A stretch of DNA of 64,000 bases from Prevotella sp. CAG:755 (GTDB taxonomy: Bacteria > Bacteroidota > Bacteroidia > Bacteroidales > Bacteroidaceae), in assembly GCA_000431275.1 (NCBI GenBank), contig HF989175.1, positions 1 to 64,000 of the forward strand, given 5' to 3'. Below, piece after piece: positions 26,813-36,343 of this stretch. How positions within the stretch are numbered: the first letter of the stretch is position 1; each line of letters starts with the position of its first letter. The notes beneath the pieces are model-generated. The model worked only from the letters and a program-made list of their open reading frames with translations. It searched no databases and was not told the origin of the DNA. The translations under genes and the position numbers were made by a program.

Positions 26813-29026
26813 ATGACTGCTGAAAAACCATTCTTCACCCCCGAAGAACACGCCGAACTGCTCTCCCTTTTCTGCACATTGCGTCAAACCGATGCCGACC
26901 TCTTCGCCGGTAAGAACTACCGCCTGCTGCGCGACCGCATCGAGCAGTCTGCCCGGAACGGCGCATTGTCGCGCGACACGTTCGGACTCAACCCCGTCAT
27001 CACATCGCTGCAAACAGCCATTCTGGCCGCCACCGAGATCGGGATGCGGGGCGACTCCCTGACCGCATGCCTTGTCCAGCCCAGCCTCTCCCCCGACGCC
27101 GACCTCGCTCCCGTCGGAGAGACATTCGGCCAGGGTGTAGCGACCGTGCTTCATGGCCTCCGCCGCGTCAGCCAGCTCTACGCCAAGACTCCCAGCATCC
27201 AAAGTGACAACTTCCGCAACCTGCTTGTGTCGTTCGCCGAGGACATGCGCGTCGTATTGCTCATCATTGCCAACCGCGTCAACCTCATGCGCCACATCAA
27301 GAACAATCCCAACCAGGAAGCCGTCCGCAGCGCCGCCATAGAGGCATCCTACCTTTACGCTCCCTTGGCACACAAACTGGGCCTCTACCAGCTCAAAAGC
27401 GAACTTGAAGACCTGTCCCTGAAATATCTTGAACACGATGCGTACTACATGATCAAGGACAAGCTCAACGCCACCAAAGCAACGCGCGACGCCTACATTG
27501 AACGGTTCATAGCCCCAATACAGGACATGCTCACACACGCCGGACTGCGTTTTCACATCAAAGGCCGGACTAAAAGCATCCATTCCATCTGGCAAAAGAT
27601 GAAGAAGCAGCACTGCCCCTTCGAAGGCGTCTATGACCTCTTCGCCATACGCATCATCATCGACGCCCCCCGCGAGAAAGAAAAACAGCAGTGCTGGCAG
27701 GCATACAGCCTCATCACAGACCGCTACCAACCCAACCCAAAGCGCCTCCGCGACTGGCTGAGTATCCCTAAGAGCAACGGATACGAAAGCCTGCACATCA
27801 CGGTGCTCGGCCCTGAGAACAAATGGGTCGAAGTACAGATCCGGACCGAACGCATGGACGAGATAGCCGAACACGGGCTGGCCGCACACTGGCGCTACAA
27901 GGGGGTACGCGCCGGCGACAGCTCCGTGGACGAATGGTTGGCCAACATCCGTTCCGCACTCGAAACAGGTGACGACCTCCAACTGATGGACCAGTTCAAG
28001 ACCGGCCTGACCGAAGACGAGGTTTACGTGTTCACACCGAAGGGCGACCTGCTCAAATTCCCCAAAGGCGCCACTGTGCTCGACTTCGCCTACCACATCC
28101 ACACAAACGTAGGGAACCGTTGCGTCGGCGGCCGTATTAATGGCCGCAACGTCCCCATGCGCCAGCCCCTCGTCAGCGGCGACACCATCGAAGTGCTGAC
28201 TTCAAACACGCAGCACCCCAAGCTCGAGTGGACAAAATACGTAGCCACAGGACGCGCCAAGGCAAAAATCCGCCAGTCGGTCAAAGAAGAGCAGGCCAAA
28301 GAGGGCCTCATGGCACGCGAACTCCTTGAGCGCAAGCTGAAAAACCGCAAAATAGAATGGGACGAGAGCGCCATCAGCGCATTGGTACGCAAAACGGGAT
28401 TCAAAGAAGCCAGCGAATTCTACAAATCCCTGGCCGAAGAACGTCTGAACATCAACGAACTTATCGACACCTACGTCGAACTTTACCGTCACGAGAACAA
28501 CCTGCTCGAACGCCAGGCTGCACGTAGTGCCGAAGAGTTCACGTTCGAAGCCGACAGCCAGCACAGGACGCAAGGTGACGATGACGTCCTCGTCATTGAC
28601 CAGAACCTCAAAGGAATCGACTTCCAGCTGGCACGCTGTTGCCGGCCAGTCTATGGCGACGACATTTTCGGATTCGTCACAGTCAACGGCGGCATAAAGA
28701 TACACCGGACCAACTGTCCTAATGCCCAAGCCCTACGCGAACGCTTCGGCTACCGAATCGTCAAGGCACGCTGGGCGGGAAAAGGCAGTAGCCAATATGC
28801 CATCACGTTGCACGTAGTCGGACACGATGATTTGGGCATCGTCAACAACATCACGTCAATCATCAGCAAGGAAGCAAACGTCAGCCTCCGCTCCATCAGC
28901 ATCGACTCAAACGATGGACTTTTCTCGGGCATCCTGACCGTCATGGTGGATGACACCCGAGTCCTGACCGCACTTATCAAGAAACTGCGCACCGTCAAAG
29001 GGGTCAAGGCCGTGACGCGCAGCTGA
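26813..29026 (+). CDS. relA: RelA/SpoT-family (p)ppGpp synthetase with degenerate hydrolase domain
   Basis: Makes the stringent-response alarmone (p)ppGpp. Seen: 737 residues; the N-terminal HD region has lost its metal site: the usual LLHDVVED is replaced by CLVQPSLSPD, and the usual LADRLHNMRT reads IANRVNLMRH. The synthetase domain is intact (GRTKSIHSIWQKM, FEGVYDLFAIRII, IPKSNGYESLHI, VEVQIRTERMDEIAEHGLAAHWRYK), followed by TGS (VYVFTPKGDLLKFPKGATVLDFAYHIHTNVG), a helical/CC region with LARCCRPVYGDDIFGFVTVNGGIKIHRTNCPNA, and an ACT domain. Hence a synthetase-only RelA type is expected; a separate hydrolase should exist elsewhere in the genome. Confidence 0.92.
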   Translation: MTAEKPFFTPEEHAELLSLFCTLRQTDADLFAGKNYRLLRDRIEQSARNGALSRDTFGLNPVITSLQTAILAATEIGMRGDSLTACLVQPSLSPDADLAPVGETFGQGVATVLHGLRRVSQLYAKTPSIQSDNFRNLLVSFAEDMRVVLLIIANRVNLMRHIKNNPNQEAVRSAAIEASYLYAPLAHKLGLYQLKSELEDLSLKYLEHDAYYMIKDKLNATKATRDAYIERFIAPIQDMLTHAGLRFHIKGRTKSIHSIWQKMKKQHCPFEGVYDLFAIRIIIDAPREKEKQQCWQAYSLITDRYQPNPKRLRDWLSIPKSNGYESLHITVLGPENKWVEVQIRTERMDEIAEHGLAAHWRYKGVRAGDSSVDEWLANIRSALETGDDLQLMDQFKTGLTEDEVYVFTPKGDLLKFPKGATVLDFAYHIHTNVGNRCVGGRINGRNVPMRQPLVSGDTIEVLTSNTQHPKLEWTKYVATGRAKAKIRQSVKEEQAKEGLMARELLERKLKNRKIEWDESAISALVRKTGFKEASEFYKSLAEERLNINELIDTYVELYRHENNLLERQAARSAEEFTFEADSQHRTQGDDDVLVIDQNLKGIDFQLARCCRPVYGDDIFGFVTVNGGIKIHRTNCPNAQALRERFGYRIVKARWAGKGSSQYAITLHVVGHDDLGIVNNITSIISKEANVSLRSISIDSNDGLFSGILTVMVDDTRVLTALIKKLRTVKGVKAVTRS

Positions 29027-29050
29027 CACTTACGCCACGCTCACGCCGCC

Positions 29051-31210
29051 ATGCACTGCTTCGTCGCCGCCTGTCTGTTAGCCTTGTCCGCCGCCCTATT
29101 TTGGAGCGGCGGGGCTGTTTGTCATGCAGCGACCATCAAGACCGACTCCATCATTGACAGAGTTTTCACCTACCCCGAGCGTCAGAACCTTCGCCTGTAT
29201 GCTTTTTCCTCCGAAAGCTACCTGAGATTTCAAATCTCCACCAAGCGGCGCAACTTCATCTGCAAATACATTCCAGGGCTTTTCCCCTTGGAACGCGGCG
29301 AGCACCAATACATCGGCGAAGCGCTGCTCCATTCGCAATTCAGCCAACCCGGAATGATCGATCAGAAAGTCGTGGCACTCCACAGTACCCTCCCTCCACT
29401 CGACAACCTGACTCCACGCATCACGGACAACGTGAACGTGTCGCTCTACAACGCAACATTGCTCACGGGCCGCATCCTCTCTCCGGTCAATGCCCGAAAC
29501 CGGAAATTCTATAAGTACCGCCACACCTACGACTACACATCATCGACTGGCGATACGCTCCACCACATCGAAGTGATCCCCCGTTTCCACAACACACAAC
29601 TTGTACAAGGCTATATCGAAGTACAGAAAAAAACAGGAGGAGTACGGCGGTTCGACTTCACGTCGTACTACGACTTCATCCGCCTGCACGTTGCCGGTCA
29701 ACTCGGCATGCAAGGAGAAGCATCACTCGTCCCCGAAGAGCTACACTTCACGACGCGCCTCAATCTCGTCGGCAATAAAATCAGGAGCCGCTTCGACGCA
29801 CAAATCAAATACTTACACATCCAAAGCAAGCCTGACTCCACGACCAATGGCTCGACGACACAAGGTTACGACCTGACCGAGAACAACCGCCTCAAAACCG
29901 ACACGAGCCACATGCGCACAGACCGCGCATTCTTCGACAGCATCCGCCCCTACCCGCTCCGCGAAACCGAAATAGCCCTCTACGCCGACACCTTGCGTCC
30001 GCCTGCCGACACAGTGACAAAGCCCTCCCGACGACGCATTCTCAGCAGCCGAGCCGAAGACTTCCTCTTCGGAAACCACAACATCGACTTCCGAAACAGA
30101 GGCTCACTTCGCCTGCCCCCCATCATCACCCCATCGATGTTCCAATGGAGCCACCAGAAAGGCGTCAGCTTGCAAACACGTTTCACGGCCCACATGCCGA
30201 TAGGAACAGAGAACCATTTGGGTGCTGACATCCGGGTGGGATATACATTCAAGCAACGACAACTTTACTGGCGTGTGCCGCTCACCTTCCTGTTCGCACC
30301 GGAACTGAACGCCAAGCTGCACGTCGAAGTCGGCAACGGCAACATCATATATAACAGCGAGCAGGCTGATGCCGTCCGCAAGGCTCTCGAAGGCGTCACA
30401 CAATATGACAGCCTTCTACATGTATTCGACCAATTCGATTTCCAATACTACAAAGATTTCTACGTACAAGGGAACGCCTACTTCGAGCCACTTGCCGGAC
30501 TGAACCTCACAGTCGGCATACGCTTCCACGACCGGACGCTGCAAAACTGGAACGCACTGGCCGAAGCCAGCGGCATGGCACAACACATCAGAAGTGTGGC
30601 TCCCCACCTCCGCGCCGAATGGACTCCCGGCACCTACTACTACCGCGACCAGCAACGGCGCATTCCGCTCTATTCACATTGGCCCACATTCACCATTGAC
30701 TACGAACGTGGCATTAAATGGGGTAAATGTGAAACAGAATATGAACGATGGGAGGCCGGTATCTCCTACCAGCTACGCCTGTATGCCCTGCGCAAACTCT
30801 ACTTCCGGCTGGGTGGCGGCCTCTATACAAACCAGAACTCGGTCTACTTCGTCGACTTCGACAATTTCCGCGACAACAACATGCCTGAGGGCTGGGACGA
30901 TGAGATGTCAGGGCAGTTCCAACTTCTTGATTCACGTTGGTACAACGAATCGCCATACTATGTCCGTCTCTGCACCGCTTATGAAAGCCCTATGCTCCTG
31001 CTCTCGCGTATCAAATACCTGTCCAACTACATCCAGAAAGAGCACGTCTACTGTAACCTGCTGTCCGTCCATGCCCTCCAGCCCTATGCAGAAATCGGCT
31101 ATGGCCTATCAACACATTTGTTCAACGCCGCAGCCTTTTTCAGCATGGCCAATGGGGCCGGCTTCAGCTTTGGCGCCAAATTCTCCATCTGCCTGTTCAA
31201 CAATTGGTAA
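29051..31210 (+). CDS. DUF5686-family outer-membrane protein
   Basis: Seen: 719 residues; an N-terminal hydrophobic segment (CFVAACLLALSAALFWSGGAVCHA) acting as signal peptide, a soluble region (YNATLLTGRILSPVNARNRKFYKYRHTYDY, IEVIPRFHNTQLVQGYIEVQKKTGGVRRFDF) and a C-terminal half rich in alternating aromatic beta strands ending FGAKFSICLFNNW. This is the pattern of DUF5686 proteins of Bacteroidota, here without the usual N-terminal carboxypeptidase-regulatory domain. Function unknown; probably an outer-membrane barrel. Starts 24 bases after relA, possibly cotranscribed. Confidence 0.8.
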   Translation: MHCFVAACLLALSAALFWSGGAVCHAATIKTDSIIDRVFTYPERQNLRLYAFSSESYLRFQISTKRRNFICKYIPGLFPLERGEHQYIGEALLHSQFSQPGMIDQKVVALHSTLPPLDNLTPRITDNVNVSLYNATLLTGRILSPVNARNRKFYKYRHTYDYTSSTGDTLHHIEVIPRFHNTQLVQGYIEVQKKTGGVRRFDFTSYYDFIRLHVAGQLGMQGEASLVPEELHFTTRLNLVGNKIRSRFDAQIKYLHIQSKPDSTTNGSTTQGYDLTENNRLKTDTSHMRTDRAFFDSIRPYPLRETEIALYADTLRPPADTVTKPSRRRILSSRAEDFLFGNHNIDFRNRGSLRLPPIITPSMFQWSHQKGVSLQTRFTAHMPIGTENHLGADIRVGYTFKQRQLYWRVPLTFLFAPELNAKLHVEVGNGNIIYNSEQADAVRKALEGVTQYDSLLHVFDQFDFQYYKDFYVQGNAYFEPLAGLNLTVGIRFHDRTLQNWNALAEASGMAQHIRSVAPHLRAEWTPGTYYYRDQQRRIPLYSHWPTFTIDYERGIKWGKCETEYERWEAGISYQLRLYALRKLYFRLGGGLYTNQNSVYFVDFDNFRDNNMPEGWDDEMSGQFQLLDSRWYNESPYYVRLCTAYESPMLLLSRIKYLSNYIQKEHVYCNLLSVHALQPYAEIGYGLSTHLFNAAAFFSMANGAGFSFGAKFSICLFNNW

Positions 31211-31395
31211 GCAACCCATCTAACGGTGACGGCTGACAGATTCAACAAGTCGGCGACCAGGATTTACGGAACGGCGACTATAATTCTCGCACAGGCAACA
31301 CAAAACGACAGACTGACCGCCATAAAGCAAGAAACACAGAGCAGAAAAACACAAATGTTTCCGCAGGTCAAAAAAAAGTTGTAAGTTCGCACGTC

Positions 31396-32343
31396 ATGAA
31401 AGCACCCTACGACCTCATCACGATTTTAGGCCCTACCGCGTCGGGGAAGACCCGACTGGCCGCCCGACTGGCAGACTCTATCAACGGAGAAATCATCAGT
31501 GCAGACAGCCGTCAGGTTTATCGCGGAATGGACATAGGCACAGGTAAAGATCTCTCAGACTACGTCGTCGACGGGCACACAGTTCCCTACCACCTGATAG
31601 ACATCGCCGAACCCGGCTATAAATATAATGTATTTGAGTTCCAACGCGACTTCCTCGCCGCCTATGAATCCATCAGAAACCGCAAGCGCATCCCCATCCT
31701 TTGCGGAGGTACGGGACTCTATCTCGAAAGTGTCTTACGGGGGTTCAAGCTTATCCCCGTCCCGGAGAACCCTGAACTCCGGGCACAATTAAGTACGAAG
31801 AGCCTGGCTGAACTCACGGGAATCCTCGCCGGCTACAAGACCCTGCACAACACGACAGACGTAGACACTCCCAAACGGGCCATCCGCGCCATAGAAATCG
31901 AAGAATACTACCGTCGGCAACCGATTGAAAGCCGCACATTTCCCCACTTGCGCAGCCTGACGATGGGGGTCAGCATCAGCCGCGAGCAACGGCGAGAAAA
32001 CATCAGCCGACGCCTCCGCGAACGAATAGCTGAGGGCATGGCCGACGAAGTCCGCAGCCTGCTTCACAACGGACTGACGCCAGAAGATCTCATCTACTAT
32101 GGACTTGAATACAAATACGTCACCCTGTTCGTCACAGGGAGTATCGATGCCGACACAATGACCAAGCAACTCGAAATAGCCATCCACCAGTTCGCCAAGC
32201 GGCAGATGACGTGGTTCAGGGGAATGGAACGTCGCGGCGTCCCCATACAATGGTTAGACTACACACTACCAGAGACAGAAAAAATAAAGAAAATAAAACA
32301 GCTGTGGCTAGCAAAGGAAGCCACAAATCCCAAGGAAGAATGA
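31396..32343 (+). CDS. miaA: tRNA dimethylallyltransferase
   Basis: Adds a dimethylallyl group to A37 of tRNAs reading UNN codons. Seen: 315 residues; P-loop GPTASGKT (12-19), SADSRQVYRGMDIGTGK with the conserved Asp, PILCGGTGLYLESVLRG, and the C-terminal QFAKRQMTWFRG signature. The region before it (31211-31395) holds a TAAGTTCG box at 31382-31389, one mismatch from the -7 consensus and very near the ATG. The lipid kinase gene overlaps its stop by four bases. Confidence 0.95.
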   Translation: MKAPYDLITILGPTASGKTRLAARLADSINGEIISADSRQVYRGMDIGTGKDLSDYVVDGHTVPYHLIDIAEPGYKYNVFEFQRDFLAAYESIRNRKRIPILCGGTGLYLESVLRGFKLIPVPENPELRAQLSTKSLAELTGILAGYKTLHNTTDVDTPKRAIRAIEIEEYYRRQPIESRTFPHLRSLTMGVSISREQRRENISRRLRERIAEGMADEVRSLLHNGLTPEDLIYYGLEYKYVTLFVTGSIDADTMTKQLEIAIHQFAKRQMTWFRGMERRGVPIQWLDYTLPETEKIKKIKQLWLAKEATNPKEE

Positions 32344-33272
32344 ACTCGACACAAAATAAATGGGGCGTGATCTACTGTCCGAAAGAGGGATCGGGCAAGA
32401 CACACAGACGATGGAACAAGATTCGCCGTTACCTGACGGAACAGGGCGTGGCGTTCGATTTCGTGCAAAGCGAAGGAGCAGGCTCCGTCAAACGACTGGC
32501 TGCCATGATGACCGACAACGGTTACCGTACCATTGTCGTCGTAGGCGGCGATGCTGCCCTCTGTGACGCCCTGAACGGCATCATGGAGCGAACGCCACAC
32601 ACCACACAACGACCGGCACTCGGTGTCATACCCAACGGGTTCGGTAATGACTTTGCCCATTATTGGGGCTTCGACGAGGACGACTACAAACAAACTATCG
32701 GCTGGCTTCGCCTACGACGTACGCGACGCGTGGATGTCGGCCGGGCCGACATTGAAAACGAGAAGGGACACGAAACGCACTACTTTCTGAATTGCATTAG
32801 TGTCGGAGTAGCCGCAGCCATCATGGGAATCCGGCGCAAAACCCATTCATTCCTTGGCTTCAACACGCTTTCATATCTGTGTTCGGCTTTATGGCTCGTT
32901 TTTCAGCGTATGACCTACCACATCACGTTCCGCCTGAACAGCGAAGAAAAGACAGCGCATGTCATGAATGCATGTGTGGGGTCGTCAACTGGCTACGGGC
33001 AAACGCCCAGCGCCGTCCCCTATAACGGTCAGCTCGACGTCACAACCACGGCCCACCCGAAACTGACACAACTATTTTACGGACTGCAACAACTCTTCGC
33101 CGGACGTTTCCTGAAATCAGACAAAGTGGAATCATGGCGGACCAAACACGTGAACTTCGTCGTAACGGACAAAGCTCCCATCGCCATAGACGGGCACAAG
33201 CTCCACTACACGGTAAAAAGCATGGATATTGTCCTGCAACCCGAAGCAATTGAATTCCTCATTCCGCAATAA
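32340..33272 (+). CDS. Diacylglycerol/lipid kinase family protein (DagK/YegS type)
   Basis: Soluble or membrane-associated kinase of lipids or related molecules. Seen: 310 residues starting at the ATG at 32340, which overlaps the miaA stop (ATGA); motifs YCPKEGSGKTHRRW, TIVVVGGDAALCDALNGIM (the GGDG loop of the family with the final Gly changed to Ala) and LGVIPNGFGNDFAHYWG, then a C-terminal beta domain with IAIDGHKLHY. The GGDA variant is a deviation from the nucleotide loop consensus, so activity is likely but unproven. Confidence 0.85.
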   Translation: MNSTQNKWGVIYCPKEGSGKTHRRWNKIRRYLTEQGVAFDFVQSEGAGSVKRLAAMMTDNGYRTIVVVGGDAALCDALNGIMERTPHTTQRPALGVIPNGFGNDFAHYWGFDEDDYKQTIGWLRLRRTRRVDVGRADIENEKGHETHYFLNCISVGVAAAIMGIRRKTHSFLGFNTLSYLCSALWLVFQRMTYHITFRLNSEEKTAHVMNACVGSSTGYGQTPSAVPYNGQLDVTTTAHPKLTQLFYGLQQLFAGRFLKSDKVESWRTKHVNFVVTDKAPIAIDGHKLHYTVKSMDIVLQPEAIEFLIPQ

Positions 33273-33314
33273 GCCTGAAATGAGGATCCGGCACCTTAAA
33301 CTAATACCCGGACA

Positions 33315-34019
33315 TCAGCCGATTCTCGAAATCTGGTTTAATTTATCTTCGTCTATCAACTTGATTTTCCGGCCGTCAATGGCAATAATCTTCTCAGCCG
33401 CAAAATTAGACAAAGTCCGGATGGCATTCGACGTCGTCATGTTCGACAGACTGGCCAAATCTTCGCGCGACAAGTATATGCTCAGCGTAGACTTGTCCTC
33501 TTCCAACCCGTAACAGTCTTTCAGAAACAAAAGGGACTCGGCCAGCCGTCCGCGGATATGTTTCTGCGTCAGATTGACAGTACGCTTGTCCGAAATCCCC
33601 AAGTCAATGGCCAATTGACGCACAAAAAAGATGGCCAGCGCGTTGTTGTGCGTCATCGTCTCCTCAACCAAGGGCATCGGAATGAAACACATAACCGAAG
33701 CCTCAAAGGCCGCCGCCGCAGTCACATAGGGCTCGCTGGCCAAATAAGCCCGATAGCCAAAATACTCCACCGGCTTTATCACACGGATAATCTGACTGCG
33801 GCCGCCGACTCCGTCCCGGTAGATCTTGACCTTACCGGAAAGCAGGCATATCAAAGAATCAGGGCGCTCGCCTTCACGGTAAATCGGTTCGTTCTTTTTG
33901 AACGAGCGAACCTCCAAATGCGCGGCAAATGCAGCGCGTTCATGCTCCGTCAAAAGATTCCACAAACCCGAAATACGCGCGATAGCCTCCTCCTTGGATA
34001 AGCAGTTCGAAGTTTCCAT
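33315..34019 (-). CDS. Crp/Fnr-family transcription regulator
   Basis: Seen: 234 residues from the ATG at 34019; a cyclic-nucleotide-binding-like domain (FKKNEPIYREGERPDSLICLLSGKVKIYRDGVGGRSQIIRVIKPVEYFGYRAYLA) and a C-terminal winged helix (LSREDLASLSNMTTSNAIRTLSNFAAEKII). No Cys cluster for an iron-sulfur site, and the cAMP-contact residues of E. coli Crp are not evident, so the effector is unknown. Excellent promoter upstream. It diverges from the glycogen operon over a 347-base gap, so regulation of that operon is a reasonable guess only. An in-frame GTG six codons upstream is a less likely start. Confidence 0.88.
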   Translation of the reverse strand: METSNCLSKEEAIARISGLWNLLTEHERAAFAAHLEVRSFKKNEPIYREGERPDSLICLLSGKVKIYRDGVGGRSQIIRVIKPVEYFGYRAYLASEPYVTAAAAFEASVMCFIPMPLVEETMTHNNALAIFFVRQLAIDLGISDKRTVNLTQKHIRGRLAESLLFLKDCYGLEEDKSTLSIYLSREDLASLSNMTTSNAIRTLSNFAAEKIIAIDGRKIKLIDEDKLNQISRIG

Positions 34020-34049
34020 AAATATGTTATACAACACTGTTTCGGATTA

Positions 34050-34081
34050 CAAAAGTAGACAAACTTTGCGAAACCGCCAAA
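34050..34081 (-). promoter_or_regulatory. Promoter of the Crp-like regulator gene
   Basis: On the minus strand: TTTG (34081-34078), a 20-base spacer, TACTTTTG (34057-34050), an almost ideal Bacteroidales promoter. Confidence 0.8.
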
Positions 34082-34305
34082 CCGCGAACAAAATCCGGTC
34101 AAAACTTTTTGATAGTTTATACCGAATTTATCAACAGACCGTCTATCAAAGTAAACATATTAACTACACAAGAAAAGATTACAGGAGAAAATCTTGACAC
34201 ACTAACTAAACGCTCGAAACCTATTAAAAATAACTCGGTGATACAAACTGGGCGTTTTCTCCGTATTTTTCTCGGAAAAAACTTTTCTATTATTTTTCTT
34301 TTCCC

Positions 34306-34313
34306 TATTTTTG
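34306..34313 (+). promoter_or_regulatory. Probable -7 box of the glycogen operon
   Basis: TATTTTTG fits TAnnTTTG, 53 bases before the debranching enzyme ATG. Confidence 0.55.
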
Positions 34314-34366
34314 GGAATAAAAACAAGTACAAATAGAAAAACTACATAACCTTAATATCTAGAAGC

Positions 34367-36322
34367 ATGTGCTACCTACGATTCGACAAGACTGAAATGA
34401 CCAATTTGCAGGACTCTTTGTATAAAGAGATGCTGCTAACAAATGATTTGGGCGCATACTGTTGTACGACGCTGGTAGGATGCAACATCCGCAAGTATCA
34501 TGGCCTTTTAGTAACGCCGGTACCCAATCTGGACGACGAAAACCACGTTCTCCTCGCTTCGCTCGACGAGACAGTCATCCAGCATGGAGCGGAATTCAAC
34601 CTCGGAATCCACAAATACCAAGGTGAGAATTTCAGCCCCAAAGGTCATAAATACATCATCGGTTTCGAGTGGGATAAGATTCCGACGACGTACTACCGGA
34701 TTGGGGGAGTTATTCTCAAAAAGGAGATAGCTTTCCACAACAAAGCGCAACGGCTGTTCATCCGCTACACACTCGAAGAAGCCCACTCACCAACGACCCT
34801 CCGCCTGCGGCCTTACTTGGCATTCCGCAGTGTCCGCCAATGGACACACGAAAACGGCGTTGCCGACAAAAGCTATGAAGAGATAGCAAACGGCATCAAA
34901 ATGAATCTATATGCTGGTTACCCTGACTTGTACATGCAGGTAAACAAGAAAAACACTTTCGTCTACGAGCCAAACTGGTACAAAGGATTGGATTATCCAA
35001 AAGAGCGCGAACGCGGATATGACTCCTCCGAGGACTTGCTTGTACCAGGCTATTTCGAGATGCCAATCAAAAAGGGAGAGACCATCATATTCTCAGCCTC
35101 GATTGAGGCTGGTGTCCCCGCACAACTTCCTCAACAGATGGAAGACGAAATCAGTAAAGCACCGAAATACGATAGTTTCTACCATTGTCTAGTCAATGCT
35201 GCCCACCAATTCGACATAGAAAAGGAAGGAATGCACTATATCTTAGCCGGTTATCCATGGTTTAAGTGCCGTGCACGCGACACGTTCATCTCTCTCCCCG
35301 GCTTGACTCTGTCAATCGGCGAGGAAGAACGCTTCGATCAATATATGGCCACGGCAGAAAAGGCTATCAACCAATACATTCACAAGCAGCCCATAGACGT
35401 CCAAATCTATGAAATGGAGCAACCCGATACCCTGCTGTGGGCCATCTGGTGCCTTCAACAATACGCGAAAGACACTTCGCGACAGAAATGCTACGAACGC
35501 TACGGCCAACTCATAGGCGACATCATCGCGTTCATTCGCGACGGACAACACGCGAACCTGGTTGTACATGAAAATCACCTCTTGTACAGTAATGGCCGCA
35601 ACACTCCGATCACATGGATGAACTCAACGGCAAACGGCCGTCCAATTATTCCACGCTCAGGATACATTGTAGAATTCAATGCACTTTGGTACAACGCATT
35701 ACGCTTCTATGCACTACTGCTTACAGAGACTGGCAGCGAAGAGAACCGGCAAAAAGCGCAAGAATATGAGCGTGAAGCCGAAGATGTCAGCCAATCCTTC
35801 AAGAAAATTTTCCTGAACGAATACGGCTACCTGCTTGACTATGTGGACGGCCCCATGATGGATTGGAGCGTCCGGCCGAATCAGATTTTTGCCATTGCGC
35901 TTGATTTCTCCCCCTTGGACCTCAAAGAGCGCAAAAAAGTGTTGGATATCTGCACCAAAGAACTTGTAACTCCCAAGGGCATCCGCTCCCTCTCGCCGAA
36001 AAGCGGCGGATACACCCCCATGTACGTCGGTCCACAAAGCCAGCGCGATCAAGCCTACCATCAAGGAACGGCATGGCCGTGGCTCACCGGTTTCTATTTG
36101 GAAGCTTACCTCAGAATATATAAGATGAGCGGTCTTGGTTACATTGAACGCCAACTTATCGGCTTCGAGGAAGAACTGTTCTATCACTGCATCGGCACAA
36201 TTCCCGAACTGTTTGACGGAAATCCTCCGTTCAGTGGTCGCGGCGCCATATCCTTTGCCATGAACGTAAGCGGCATTTTGAGAGCAATACGACTGTATGA
36301 ACGGAACAAAATTGAAGACTAA
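34367..36322 (+). CDS. Glycogen debranching enzyme (amylo-alpha-1,6-glucosidase family)
   Basis: Hydrolyses alpha-1,6 branches of glycogen. Seen: 651 residues; N-terminal GDE_N-like beta domain (LTNDLGAYCCTTLVGCNIRKYHGLLVTPVP) and a C-terminal (alpha/alpha)6 GDE_C domain (AGYPWFKCRARDTFISLPGLTLSIG, WMNSTANGRPIIPRSGYIVEFNALWYNALRFYA, YHQGTAWPWLTGFYLEAYLRI, GTIPELFDGNPPFSGRGAISFAMNVSGILRA). The acidic residues expected in such GH133-type sites are present in RDTF and IPELFDG. First of three genes (GDE, GT4, GH57) forming a glycogen operon conserved in Bacteroidales. Confidence 0.92.
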   Translation: MCYLRFDKTEMTNLQDSLYKEMLLTNDLGAYCCTTLVGCNIRKYHGLLVTPVPNLDDENHVLLASLDETVIQHGAEFNLGIHKYQGENFSPKGHKYIIGFEWDKIPTTYYRIGGVILKKEIAFHNKAQRLFIRYTLEEAHSPTTLRLRPYLAFRSVRQWTHENGVADKSYEEIANGIKMNLYAGYPDLYMQVNKKNTFVYEPNWYKGLDYPKERERGYDSSEDLLVPGYFEMPIKKGETIIFSASIEAGVPAQLPQQMEDEISKAPKYDSFYHCLVNAAHQFDIEKEGMHYILAGYPWFKCRARDTFISLPGLTLSIGEEERFDQYMATAEKAINQYIHKQPIDVQIYEMEQPDTLLWAIWCLQQYAKDTSRQKCYERYGQLIGDIIAFIRDGQHANLVVHENHLLYSNGRNTPITWMNSTANGRPIIPRSGYIVEFNALWYNALRFYALLLTETGSEENRQKAQEYEREAEDVSQSFKKIFLNEYGYLLDYVDGPMMDWSVRPNQIFAIALDFSPLDLKERKKVLDICTKELVTPKGIRSLSPKSGGYTPMYVGPQSQRDQAYHQGTAWPWLTGFYLEAYLRIYKMSGLGYIERQLIGFEEELFYHCIGTIPELFDGNPPFSGRGAISFAMNVSGILRAIRLYERNKIED

Positions 36323-36343
36323 CTCAAAGGAGGGAGACAATCT

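Larger units (their letters stand above)
34020..34366. other. AT-rich divergent region between the Crp-like regulator and the glycogen operon
   Basis: Carries the two divergent promoters and, for this genome, an unusually A/T-rich 34100-34330 segment. No gene seen. Confidence 0.65.

Noticed and set aside
26774-28102. 442-codon minus-strand open frame opposite relA
   Set aside because: Entirely antisense to relA, whose motifs are clear; its length follows from the stop-poor mirror frame of this codon usage.
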